From positions 62,001 through 126,000 of the forward strand of contig JBNKRJ010000021.1 in the NCBI GenBank assembly GCA_050296515.1: a stretch of 64,000 nucleotides of DNA, read 5' to 3'. The notes under the pieces were generated by a model. The model ran no database searches. It was not told the origin of the DNA and worked only from the letters and a program-made list of their open reading frames with translations. Numbering within the stretch: the stretch's first letter is position 1; each line of letters begins with the position of its first letter. Shown piece after piece: positions 1 to 8,675 of the stretch. Both the position numbers and the translations under genes were made by a program. This DNA is from NBLH01 sp050296515. GTDB lineage: Bacteria; Bacteroidota; Bacteroidia; Bacteroidales; NBLH01.

Positions 1-909
1 GCTAGTCATACCTTTTCTGCTGGAAAGTTTGTATAATTTATTATAGGCAGAAATACCAATCACACCTCTTGTTTTAAATATTGAACCACTAAAACATGCA
101 TCACTAACCAATAATACATGTTTACATTTCATCATACTTATATAATCTTTAACTGTACTATTTCTTACCCAATTATCTGAATTTAAGGCATCTGCATTGG
201 AAGGTAGCCAATAGCCAACTTTTCTTTCATCATTGAATATTCCATGCCCTGCATAAAAAATCAACAAATTATCTTCTTCATTTAAACTATCAGCAATTTG
301 CTCAAACCCTTTTAGTAATTCACTTCGTTTTGGATTCTCAAGTAAAAGAATATGTTCTTTATTAAATGTATATTTTTTTTCTAACAGGTCAACAAGCCTG
401 TTTGCATCCTCAACGGGTTTGTCTAAATCAGTAATCTCCTTATCTTCATAATTATTTATACCAATTACTAATGCATAATATTTTCCATTATTAACTTCAA
501 TATCATACTGATATGTACATATAACCTTGATACTGTCACTTGCTTTATTGCTTCTACTATCTTCAACTTCTATTTTAATAATGTTTTCTCCAGTTGATAA
601 CTTAACGTGCTTATAATAATGGCTATCAGCATACTGCGTGGCTTTTTCATTATCTATTTTCACTTTTTTCCAACCTACACCACCATTTATATCTATAATT
701 ACTTCAACGCTTTCAGTATTTATTACCGGGTAATGATTATTCTCTTTTTTTGGCCTAAAACCTCTTGTTTTTGGATAAATAACATCTATTTCTATTTTCC
801 CGGTCGTAATTCGAACCTTTTTCTTTTCACTGGTAATCCTTTGCCCAAACGAGTTATAACTAAAAAATATAATAATGACTGAAATAAATAACTTAAAACT
901 GTTACTCAT
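1..909 (-). CDS. Exported caspase-family (C14-like) peptidase, 3' end outside window
   Basis: The reading frame opens at an ATG at 909 and stays open to the window edge, giving 303 visible residues; the C-terminus is missing. Residues 1-23 form a signal peptide ending in NSFGQ. Residues about 60-140 look like an Ig-like beta domain. The caspase fold begins at YYALVIGINNY (144-154). The catalytic histidine is His222 in YAGHG and the nucleophile is Cys272 in SDACFSG, so both catalytic residues are present. Bacterial metacaspase-like enzymes cleave after basic residues, but the substrate here is unknown. The signal peptide places it in the periplasm or on the surface. It lies 38 bp after the preceding minus-strand gene, so the two are probably co-transcribed. 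Confidence in family is high; confidence in role is low. Confidence 0.88.
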   Translation of the reverse strand, partial: MSNSFKLFISVIIIFFSYNSFGQRITSEKKKVRITTGKIEIDVIYPKTRGFRPKKENNHYPVINTESVEVIIDINGGVGWKKVKIDNEKATQYADSHYYKHVKLSTGENIIKIEVEDSRSNKASDSIKVICTYQYDIEVNNGKYYALVIGINNYEDKEITDLDKPVEDANRLVDLLEKKYTFNKEHILLLENPKRSELLKGFEQIADSLNEEDNLLIFYAGHGIFNDERKVGYWLPSNADALNSDNWVRNSTVKDYISMMKCKHVLLVSDACFSGSIFKTRGVIGISAYNKLYKLSSRKGMTS

Positions 910-947
910 ATATATTAATTTGAAGAATTGTTTTTACTTTCCTGCAT

Positions 948-1709
948 TCAAAATTGATACAATAAGGTTAACATTGGTTTCTTTAAAACAGGGTTGTAAT
1001 TTCCATAAACCTTTAACTTATTGTTTAATAAAGATGCATTTTCTTTTCTCAACTTGTTCCATTTTGTTGTCAACCAGATGTAATTTATAAGCCATATTCC
1101 AGCCGATGATAAACCCACAACAGTTGCATTATTATTATTTCTATTTGCCAAATCATAATGCTCTTGTCTTAAAACGGGATCACTTTCATTCTCATAGTCA
1201 GAATATGCCTTTTGCCCTTGTGTATAAAAATATATTGAAGCGCCAATTCCACTATATCCCAAAAGGCTTAATAGTAAATAAGGTCTCTTTCTTGTAATTT
1301 TTTTCAGCCCTGCACCTGGCAGCAGAGTGGACGAAAGCATTAAGGTTGGGTATTTAAAATAACTTAAATCAACGGTGACATCAGCGTTGACCTGAATGTC
1401 AACATCTTCATCAATAAGTACACTATCTTCAACAAGATTCCAAATAATTTTATAACCTTGCCCCCCTACAACCTTCTTGTTGATATCACCATCCACACTT
1501 CGGGCCCGGACAACATTACCTGAAGATGTTGTCAATTCCACATAAACATCAAACAAATCTTCTTTACTATAGTCAAGAATATCATAGGTGACTATTAACT
1601 TTTGCTCCGCTTCTTTTAAATCTGTAATTACCAACTTTTGAGAAAAAATGGTATTGGCTGATAAAAGAACTAGGAAAAAAATATTAATTCGGATATAAAA
1701 AGGAGCCAT
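948..1709 (-). CDS. Secreted/membrane protein of unknown function with PGAG motif
   Basis: 253 residues. An N-terminal signal peptide (residues 1-23, ending NTIFSQ) precedes a beta-rich region of about 90 residues. A membrane-associated half follows, with a LLPGAG motif near residue 128 and hydrophobic segments near 140-163 and 197-213. The two segments are separated by a polar stretch with the Asn-rich run NRNNNN. The PGAG motif followed by helices recalls Bacteroidota envelope proteins of DUF5683 type, but I cannot assign a family. It is directly upstream of the exported caspase gene (38-bp gap) and probably in the same transcript. A candidate -7 box (TATTTTTG on the minus strand, plus coordinates 1788-1795) lies 79 bp upstream of the start, so this pair may have its own promoter. 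Confidence 0.75.
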   Translation of the reverse strand: MAPFYIRINIFFLVLLSANTIFSQKLVITDLKEAEQKLIVTYDILDYSKEDLFDVYVELTTSSGNVVRARSVDGDINKKVVGGQGYKIIWNLVEDSVLIDEDVDIQVNADVTVDLSYFKYPTLMLSSTLLPGAGLKKITRKRPYLLLSLLGYSGIGASIYFYTQGQKAYSDYENESDPVLRQEHYDLANRNNNNATVVGLSSAGIWLINYIWLTTKWNKLRKENASLLNNKLKVYGNYNPVLKKPMLTLLYQF

Positions 1710-1871
1710 ACAGTAATTAATTGTAGATCATCAGATTAAACACATAATAAAATGAGTTGTAGTATTTTGGCTATAGTTTATGGTTTGCAAAAATATGATT
1801 TTTAATCCAGTTCAGAAATAAAACCTTCAGGAAGTAAAATAATTTTAGAATAAAAAGTTCAAATTAAAGCA

Positions 1872-2687
1872 TCAATCAATGTTGACTGGAATTCGATTTG
1901 CAATATTTTTAAATATTTTACAATCAGGAAACTTATCAATAGCTTTAGATAAAATTGCAATTGCATCAAATTTGCAGTCATTCTCTAAAAATAGAAAAAA
2001 GACCTCCAGATAATCACTTATAGCTCCTGGTTTATTTATTAGAAGTTCATGCTTTCTTTCTTTTGATAGCAGCTCAAACTCTCCCTTTGTGCCTTCAATG
2101 CCATTATATATTCTCCAATAATAGGACGCTCCTTCAACTAACTCTACTTCACTTAAATCAAACCTTTCTGTTAGATTATTTGTTTCCCAAATTAATGAAT
2201 CAGATTTTTTGGAATATAGTTTAAAACTCATATTAGGTGCTGGGTTCTTTTGAAAATAAATTTTGATATTCGCAGGATTTAACACCTTTGTGTTTAAAGG
2301 AAAAACAGTAAAATAGCTTCTTTTTGCACTGTACAGGTTTGGCAAGTATACTGAAGGTTCATTTATAAACCTCGATATTTTATCAATGTCCTTTACTTTT
2401 TGGTTATATTCGCGCTGTTTTTGTTTAAGTACGATCTTAATTACTTTCCCTTCATTCAATTTTAATTCATCGCCATTATATAAACCAACAGTCCCTTTAA
2501 TTATCTCAATCTGTTCATTATAACTACATACCAACATAGAGTCAAGCCTAACTTTTTCACCATTAACCCTAACAATTGTGTTTTCAGATAATGAATATAT
2601 TATTACTGGATTATAATAGATATTTTGAGACTGAACCAAAACATAAAATTGTATCACAAAACAAAGCAATATGAGTTTTTTCATCAT
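1872..2687 (-). CDS. Exported protein of unknown function (caspase operon)
   Basis: 271 residues. The N-terminus is a signal peptide (about 1-20, ending VLVQSQ), and two consecutive ATG codons make the exact start ambiguous by one residue. The early part, about residues 35-90, resembles a FecR/Ig-like beta region. Residues about 125-210 look like a fibronectin-like sandwich with YYWRIYN. The C-terminal 50 residues look like one TPR-like helical pair (FDAIAILSKAIDKFPDCKIF). It is the first gene of a minus-strand group ending with the exported caspase. A well-spaced promoter lies just upstream (plus coordinates 2717-2747). No function can be assigned; a periplasmic scaffold or sensor is a guess from architecture only. 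Confidence 0.7.
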   Translation of the reverse strand: MMKKLILLCFVIQFYVLVQSQNIYYNPVIIYSLSENTIVRVNGEKVRLDSMLVCSYNEQIEIIKGTVGLYNGDELKLNEGKVIKIVLKQKQREYNQKVKDIDKISRFINEPSVYLPNLYSAKRSYFTVFPLNTKVLNPANIKIYFQKNPAPNMSFKLYSKKSDSLIWETNNLTERFDLSEVELVEGASYYWRIYNGIEGTKGEFELLSKERKHELLINKPGAISDYLEVFFLFLENDCKFDAIAILSKAIDKFPDCKIFKNIANRIPVNID

Positions 2688-2716
2688 CCTGAATAGTTTG
2701 AATGTTAATAAAAAGG

Positions 2717-2747
2717 CAAAGTAATTTAAAAAAAGGCAACCTCCAAA
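2717..2747 (-). promoter_or_regulatory. Bacteroidota-type promoter for the caspase operon
   Basis: Read on the minus strand, a -33 box TTTG (2744-2747) is followed after 19 bp by TTACTTTG (2717-2724). The Bacteroidota housekeeping consensus is TTTG-N19-21-TAnnTTTG, so there is a single mismatch in the -7 box. It lies 30 bp upstream of the ATG at 2687. Confidence 0.55.
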
Positions 2748-2818
2748 CTATAATTATTTTGTGTATGTTTTATAATTCATAATTTTGCATATTGATTCTG
2801 CGGTAGTTTATTCCAACC

Positions 2819-2877
2819 GCAAATTGCTTTTCTTCATTTACCCCAGCCCTGCCAGGGAGTGAAGAAAAGCAATTTGC
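2819..2877. repeat. Perfect 18-bp inverted repeat with nested hairpin
   Basis: The left arm (2819-2836) and right arm (2860-2877) are perfect 18-bp inverse complements. They surround a 23-base loop that holds a smaller CCCT/AGGG stem. It sits in a 471-bp gene-free stretch (2688-3158) between divergently oriented genes. There is no U-run after the right arm, so an ordinary terminator is unlikely. The form fits a palindromic intergenic repeat or a small mobile hairpin. Only one copy occurs in this window. The rest of the gap, about 2880-3158, shows no convincing gene; a 63-codon open frame at 2859-3050 begins inside the repeat and is rejected. Confidence 0.7.
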
Positions 2878-3158
2878 TCCCAATATGGGACAGGGCAAAC
2901 AAATTGATTTTCAGAACGGTCAGTTCACCAAAGTGTAAACTAACGCGTAATCGTTTTTGTATCCACAATCATATCAATAATATTAAAAACTACTATCACG
3001 CACACATAATTACCATTGTTGCACATCTATTTCTTCCTAAACTAGGATAAAAAAACAATTAACTGGTTCATGAAAATTTAGATAAAAACTATCACAAACT
3101 TTGTGGTTTAAATTGTAAAATTGTTGAATATACCGATTTATAAACTAGAAAAGATTCT

Positions 3159-4082
3159 ATGAGATATTGCTTAACTCTAACCATCCTAATTTTTTTATTG
3201 ACAAATAATAATATTTCTGGACAAAAAACGATTTCCATTCCAGGACAATCTAAAGATTTTCAGCTATTTACTGCAATCGACACCTCCGATTTAGGCAAAT
3301 ATAGAAAGGCATTAAGTTTTTTAAACTTCTCCATGGACAAACTGATAGAATACAGAAATTTTGCTCGCCCTTATGCCTATGCAAATGATCCTTTGGGTGA
3401 GTATATTTATGCAAATACTTTCGATTTATACCCTTATGGTTTGGGAGACTCTATAAGTGCCGATACAGCCATTCTTTACTATAAAAAAGCAGCAGATAAG
3501 AACCTTGCATTGGCAGAAGAATTCCTTTTCACAGCCTACAAATATGGTCTTATGACAATTGAAAGAGATTCAAAGACAGCTTTGGAATATCTTGAAAGAT
3601 TTATGCTACACGGTGATTCGTCCTATAAAGCAAATGCTTATCGTCAAATGGCTTTGCTGTATTACAATGGTAATTTTAAAGAGATTCAGGTTGATACAAT
3701 AAAAACCATGGAAAATCTTGAACTTTCGTTAAAATACGATTCCACAGATACCTGGACTATTGATTTTTTGGGAGGAATTTACGAAGATGGAAGTCGCTAT
3801 GAAGAAGCTATTGAATTGTTATTGCAATCAGGCAATGCTCAAAGTCATCTGAAGGTTGCCGAATGGTTGATTAAGGGTAAAAAAGTTGAAAAAGATTTTG
3901 AAAGGGGGCTTACAATTATTTTTAATGAAGCAGAAAAACTGGTAAAAAGCGGTATTAATGTTCATCAATATATGACAACAAAAAATCCTGTTTTTATACT
4001 GAATGATCTTTACCAAAGTAAGCTGATAACCAGGGAACAGCTGGGCAGGTTTTATCTGGAAAATTATTTTAGGGATAATTAA
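3159..4082 (+). CDS. Exported Sel1/TPR-like repeat protein
   Basis: 307 residues with a signal peptide (1-21, ending NNISGQ). Residues about 75-260 hold Sel1-like alpha-alpha repeats, seen as A-x-LYYKKAADKN, ALEYLERFMLHGDSS, AYRQMALLYYNGN and YEEAIELLLQSGN. Sel1/TPR repeats act as protein-interaction scaffolds, often in the envelope. The start is the only ATG that keeps the signal peptide. It stands alone: the upstream neighbour is divergent and the downstream gene is a minus-strand pseudogene 31 bp away. The partner protein is unknown. Confidence 0.8.
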   Translation: MRYCLTLTILIFLLTNNNISGQKTISIPGQSKDFQLFTAIDTSDLGKYRKALSFLNFSMDKLIEYRNFARPYAYANDPLGEYIYANTFDLYPYGLGDSISADTAILYYKKAADKNLALAEEFLFTAYKYGLMTIERDSKTALEYLERFMLHGDSSYKANAYRQMALLYYNGNFKEIQVDTIKTMENLELSLKYDSTDTWTIDFLGGIYEDGSRYEEAIELLLQSGNAQSHLKVAEWLIKGKKVEKDFERGLTIIFNEAEKLVKSGINVHQYMTTKNPVFILNDLYQSKLITREQLGRFYLENYFRDN

Positions 4083-4113
4083 ATGGGAATTAAAAAAATT
4101 TTATAGAGCAAAC

Positions 4114-4883
4114 CTATTTGTTAAATACTATTCCAACTTTAAGTTGTCCATAATAGTTATATTGATTTATTTTAACATAAAGTTGGTTTTCATCTACTGT
4201 AAAAGTGAGGTTTGGTGTAACATATTTGGCAAATTGAGGGGTTATTGATATTGTGAGTTTTTCATTTAGCTTTAAGTTTACGAAAATACCTTCATGTATA
4301 TTAGTAGCTAATTTGGAAATTTCAGAAAGTTCATATTTTGTGTCTGTTTTATATTTTTCTTGATTGTTAGTAATGTGTTTTCTTAGTAAAATGTCTAAAC
4401 CTGAACCAGCATTTACTCCTAAAGTAAATCTTTTTTTATTTAAAATAGAAACCTGAAAGTCAAAAGGGAAACTTAGGTATAAAAACTTATTATTTACAGT
4501 TTGTATCTCATCACCATACACAGAAATTGTCTGATTATTAAATTCGGATTGTCCTAGCATTGCCAGATATTCAACTTTTTCTCCAATATTTTTTATTCCA
4601 ACACCTGTTTTTAGCCCAAACCAGTTATTTGCTTTGTAATTTATACCAAAATTTAAACTATATCCAAACCTGGGACTTTCTCTCTTGTCATAATCTTCTG
4701 TAATTGCATTCAAAAAGCCTTGCTCCGATACAAACAGTCAAGTTGGTATTTCAGATTCTTTGGCTACATAAGCCCTGTAAGAATAGACTGGCGAAATTTC
4801 AACATAAAATAAGAATTTATTCTGCCCTTAGAGTTAAAAATAAAGATTGCTGCAAAGCAGAATAGAAAAAGAACTTTTTTCAT
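4114..4883 (-). pseudogene. Outer-membrane beta-barrel protein, broken by a frameshift and an in-frame stop
   Basis: A signal peptide starts at an ATG at 4883 (MKKVLFLFCFAAIFIFN). Soon after, near a GGG run at about 4824-4827, the frame shifts into one coding QNKFLFYVEISPVYSYRAY, a typical start of a porin-like barrel. That frame then meets a TGA followed by LFVSEQGFLNAITEDYD. From there 199 residues run open to 4114, with alternating beta-strand patterns (FGYSLNFGINYKANN, KLTISITPQFAKYV) and a final F-x-K-type strand. The intact form would be about 255 residues. The remaining open frame has only a TTG at 4713 and no signal peptide, so it is unlikely to make an exported barrel. Sequencing error could explain one lesion but less easily both. 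Confidence 0.75.
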
Positions 4884-4937
4884 TTGTGAGGTTACATTAA
4901 TAATCAATATTTCGCGCTTCAAAGAAAATAAAATAAG

Positions 4938-6725
4938 CTAAGGTGTCACAATATTTTCACTCTTCCCATTTTCCTCAAATAGTCGGTCCTTTTTACCATA
5001 AAGCATTACGGCCATTTCAATAAAGTTTTCAATCATGCTGTTAACGGTATCGGCATCGTTAATCAACGAACTGGCCATGCTACTTGAAATCTTTTGTTCT
5101 CGGATTAGTTTATCAATTGTTCCGTTTGTAAAAATACTGTCTGCTTCAATTTCCTTATGCAGCTTTTCCAATTTAACTAATCTCTTTTCCGGCTCGTCAT
5201 CTTTTCTCAACAAATAGGTCTCTCTCAGCACTTTGGAAGCTTTCATCCTTAGTTTATCATACTCTTTTCTAATGTATTTATTGTCTGAGCTGGTATAATC
5301 GTCTACATTTTTCTGAATTCCTTTCATACTCTTAATAATTTCCACAATTTTCCGGTTGGCAATTTTCACTTTTGTAAGCGCATTAGTTACTTCAGGTGAC
5401 ATTTTAAACGAAAACTGAATGTATGAAATGTATTTTATGATTTTACCATAAATGGTTTTCACTTTTCTGTAGTAGATGTCGTCTACATCTAAATCAATGT
5501 CTTCATCCGACATTTTGATTATTTTTTTAATGCTGATATCTGATTTTATATCCTCACGATGTAGATTTAAACCATGTGCTACAATCTCAAACGTAGCATT
5601 TTTAAATAAAAACTTTGTTTCGTTTAAAATAGCTTCGAGGGCTGCTGCGGGGTATTCGAGCACAGCCATGTTGAGAAATTTGGGTTGTTCAATATCAGCT
5701 TGATCAATTTTTGACTTAAAGACTTTTTGAAGAATTGATTCGAGTTTTTTAATCAACGGAATCATCATAGCCACTCCTAAAACATTGAAAATAGTATGGA
5801 ACATGGCTAACTTTAATTCATAATTATCACTGGCAATACCAAGTTCATCTGTTAAAAAATTAACCACACCTGCCAATGGATGAATAAAAATTAACGCCAC
5901 AGCAGCAGTTATGATATTGAAAATCAAATGGGCACCAGCCAGTCTTTTTCCAGCAACGTTTGCACTAATTGCTCCTATAATTGCTGTAATAGTGGTTCCA
6001 ATATTAGCTCCAATTGCCAGGGCCAATGCATTGTGATAGGTTATTTGACCTGCTGCAAGGGCGGTTAGCACAAGCGCTAAAGTTGCACCGCTTGATTGTA
6101 AAATGGTTGTAATAATAATTCCAAGCAATGTGTAGACAATTAAGCCTGTAAATCCTGGAATTGCATATTCAGCCAAATTGAAACTATCACTAAATGTATT
6201 AAACCCTTCTTTCATGTAATGTATACCAAGAAAAAAGAAACCCAGACCCATTAAAATATTTCCAATGGCTTTTAGATTGGACGTTTTTTGAAAAGAAAGT
6301 ACTGTTCCAAAAACCAAAATGGGCATTGAAAGCGAAGCTATTTTTATGTTTAACCCAAACCCTGCAACTAACCAGGCTGTGGAAGTTGTGCCAATATTAG
6401 CCCCGAAAACAATTCCAATTCCAGCAGCAAGATCTATTAAACCAGCACTTATAAACGATATGGCAATAACAGTGATTAATGAACTTGACTGAATAAGCAC
6501 GGTAAGAAAAGTTCCAACTGTAATGCTTTTATAGAGTTTATCTGTGGCCTTTTTCAAAATTTCCTGTAAAGGCCCCTTAGTAAAAGCCCTAAAACCATCT
6601 TCTAACAAAATCATCCCAAACAACAAGATAGCTACGCCAAAAGCAACTACTTTAAAATCAGGACTTAGCCACAAAATAATGCCTAATATTATTAGCCCGC
6701 CAATAAATGCACCCCTTTTTAACAT
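4938..6725 (-). CDS. Na/Pi cotransporter family protein with PhoU-like C-terminus
   Basis: 595 residues. Two inverted Na_Pi-cotransporter repeats are visible. The first has LIQSSSL (about 78-83) and GANIGTTSTAW (108-118). The second has LQSSGATL (about 209-216) and GANIGTTITAI (239-249). The QSS and GANIGTT motifs line the sodium and phosphate path in SLC34/NptA relatives. About ten hydrophobic helices fill residues 1-325. The last 250 residues are a charged, helical PhoU-like cytoplasmic domain, as in the YjbB type. It probably moves phosphate across the inner membrane, although YjbB relatives can export it. It is monocistronic between a pseudogene and a divergent lipoprotein gene. Confidence 0.9.
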   Translation of the reverse strand: MLKRGAFIGGLIILGIILWLSPDFKVVAFGVAILLFGMILLEDGFRAFTKGPLQEILKKATDKLYKSITVGTFLTVLIQSSSLITVIAISFISAGLIDLAAGIGIVFGANIGTTSTAWLVAGFGLNIKIASLSMPILVFGTVLSFQKTSNLKAIGNILMGLGFFFLGIHYMKEGFNTFSDSFNLAEYAIPGFTGLIVYTLLGIIITTILQSSGATLALVLTALAAGQITYHNALALAIGANIGTTITAIIGAISANVAGKRLAGAHLIFNIITAAVALIFIHPLAGVVNFLTDELGIASDNYELKLAMFHTIFNVLGVAMMIPLIKKLESILQKVFKSKIDQADIEQPKFLNMAVLEYPAAALEAILNETKFLFKNATFEIVAHGLNLHREDIKSDISIKKIIKMSDEDIDLDVDDIYYRKVKTIYGKIIKYISYIQFSFKMSPEVTNALTKVKIANRKIVEIIKSMKGIQKNVDDYTSSDNKYIRKEYDKLRMKASKVLRETYLLRKDDEPEKRLVKLEKLHKEIEADSIFTNGTIDKLIREQKISSSMASSLINDADTVNSMIENFIEMAVMLYGKKDRLFEENGKSENIVTP

Positions 6726-6865
6726 TTAACTAGTTTTACATTGTTTAAGACCGTTAAAATAGAAAAAAAACATAAGTTACTTGACAATTTTTCAACACGA
6801 AAATATGAAGAAAAAAATAGCTACTTTCGCTACTTCAGATTTTTTAAATCATAAAAAGGAAAATC

Positions 6866-7786
6866 ATGCAAAAGCTACTTATTATAATTGCAGCCATTGT
6901 TTTTATCAGTTCTTGTAACTCAAACAATGGAGCCCAATCGCAAACAGATTCGTTAGAAACAAATGTTGACCCTTTGCTTGCTGCAGATGAAATAAATTAC
7001 ATTGCAACAGATGAAGATATTGCCATATATGATAGCATTATCTCATTTGCAAACAAGCAGCAATTGGGCGACAAGAAATTGCCAGAAATTGAAATTGAAG
7101 TAGTGAAACAATTGCTCGATATTCCATATGTTGCATCCACTTTAGAACAAGATGGCGAAGAACAACTTGTAATAAATCTTAGAGGATTGGATTGTACCAC
7201 TTTTCTTGAAAATGTAGTAGCCATATCTTTTTGTATTAAAGCAGGAAACACAAGCTTTAATGATTACTGCAATATATTGAAAATGATTAGGTACAGGGAT
7301 GGAGTTATCAATAAATATCCTTCCCGCTTGCATTATTTTACTGACTGGTTAATTGATAATGAGCACAAAGGCCTTATAAAAATAGTGAGCAATGATTTCG
7401 GTAATGCAGACTTTGCTCCTACAGTTGGTTTTATGTCAAAAAATCCTGATAAATATAAAAAACTGGCAAACAGCCCTGAATTTGTAAAACAAATAGCCAT
7501 TCAGGAAGACTCAATTAACAAAGCAAAGTTGAAATACTTAACAAAAGATCAATTAAAAGCTAACGCCAACAAAATCAAAGACGGTGATTTAATTGCCTTT
7601 ACAACCACCATTAATGGATTAGATGTTTCGCATGTAGCGATTGCAGCTTTTCATAATGGCCGATTACATTTTTATCATGCCTCTTCGTCGAAAAAAAAGG
7701 TGGTTCTTTCGGAAAAACCAATGAGTGAATATTTAGCAAGTATAAAAAAGAATGATGGAGTCTTGGTAGCAAGAATTATTGAATAA
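6866..7786 (+). CDS. DUF1460 lipoprotein, NlpC/P60-like amidase family
   Basis: 306 residues. A lipoprotein signal ends in ISSC, so Cys17 is the probable lipidation site. The DUF1460 core follows, with the likely nucleophile Cys110 in RGLDCTTFLE. The probable catalytic histidine lies in DVSHVAIA near residue 255, within GDLIAFTTTINGLDVSHVAI. DUF1460 proteins share the NlpC/P60 papain-like fold and are N-acetylmuramoyl-L-alanine amidase-like, acting on peptidoglycan fragments. It would be anchored in the envelope facing the periplasm. The start follows a short AT-rich leader with AAGGAAAA just before the ATG. It appears monocistronic. Confidence 0.88.
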   Translation: MQKLLIIIAAIVFISSCNSNNGAQSQTDSLETNVDPLLAADEINYIATDEDIAIYDSIISFANKQQLGDKKLPEIEIEVVKQLLDIPYVASTLEQDGEEQLVINLRGLDCTTFLENVVAISFCIKAGNTSFNDYCNILKMIRYRDGVINKYPSRLHYFTDWLIDNEHKGLIKIVSNDFGNADFAPTVGFMSKNPDKYKKLANSPEFVKQIAIQEDSINKAKLKYLTKDQLKANANKIKDGDLIAFTTTINGLDVSHVAIAAFHNGRLHFYHASSSKKKVVLSEKPMSEYLASIKKNDGVLVARIIE

Positions 7787-7931
7787 CTGCTTATTCCATA
7801 TAAAAATCTTATAATCTCGACATTTAAACATTTTATAATATCTTTTCATCAAAACTTCCACTGCAATCAGTCACTTACACAATAAAGGTTAGCACTTTTG
7901 TATGTACGTTAAAAAAATCATAAAATACGAC

Positions 7932-8673
7932 ATGCCATTAAAAAATAAAAAGTACAGTTGCATTTCTCTTCTTATTGGGGTTCTGCTTTTCTCTTGTCAT
8001 ACTCAAAAGCAAACAGCTAACTACTTTGGCATTGAGACCAGAAATAGCAGTAGAATCATTTTCTTAGTCGATATTTCCGGCAGCATGGTTGGAGGTGGTG
8101 AAAAAGGTCTAAATCTAACTGGTGAAGATGTACTTAAAGGTGGAGTCGAAATCGCTGCAAATTTAGCTCTTAATGAAATTTTGGATGTTCCTGGATACAT
8201 TATATTTATTTAAAGGAAAATCTCGCTTAAATAAGTCTGGAATTGTAGAAAAAGAGTTAACTGCTGCAATAAATGGACTTACTGAAGTAAATAACTTTAC
8301 AATTATCACTTTTAATTCGAAAATAAGGAAATGGAGAAATAGTTTAGTTCCTGCAAATGAAAGAAATAAATTCAATGCAGTATCTTTTGTCAAGGAAATT
8401 AATCCTAGAGGAGAAACAAACATTTACAATGCGCTTAAAGAGGCCTTTAAAATTACAGAAAGGGAGAATAACAATGTGACATTTTTCTTGCTTACAGACG
8501 GGGCTCCGTCTATGGGCCAAATTAAAAAACCAGAGTATCTTCTTGAGAAAATTAATGAATGGAATATTGATAACAAAGTCACCATTCACACTATCAGTCT
8601 TGGAGAAGGAACAGACAAAGTTTTTCTGCAAAATGTAGCAGGTAAAAACAACGGCCTATTTATTGAAAGATGA
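7932..8673 (+). pseudogene. VWA-domain lipoprotein with a frameshift near 8205
   Basis: The likely start is the ATG at 7932, which gives a lipoprotein signal peptide with lipobox LLFSC (Cys22). The metal-ion-dependent adhesion site begins as VDISGSM (Asp47). The frame stops at a TAA at 8211-8213. The rest of the VWA domain continues in another frame, open from 8173 to 8673. That half carries the MIDAS Thr in GETNIYNAL, the MIDAS Asp in LLTDGAPS, and the typical ending AGKNNGLFIER. Joined, the two frames give one VWA protein of about 245 residues with all metal ligands. The break near 8190-8212 could be a true mutation, a sequencing error or programmed shifting. There is no classic slippery heptamer with a pseudoknot that I can see. 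Confidence 0.78.
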
Positions 8674-8675
8674 GG

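Noticed and set aside
607..1297. Plus-strand open frames opposite the caspase and PGAG genes
   Set aside because: They are antisense shadows; the minus-strand frames have signal peptides and recognisable domains.
2859..3050. 63-codon plus-strand frame starting in the inverted repeat
   Set aside because: No family resemblance, no start signal, and it begins inside the hairpin.
4114..4713. Independent gene starting at TTG 4713
   Set aside because: No signal peptide, and the upstream frame clearly codes the missing barrel start; treated as a pseudogene.
8173..8673. Separate gene starting at ATG 8173
   Set aside because: It lacks the first part of the VWA fold, which lies in the other frame just upstream.
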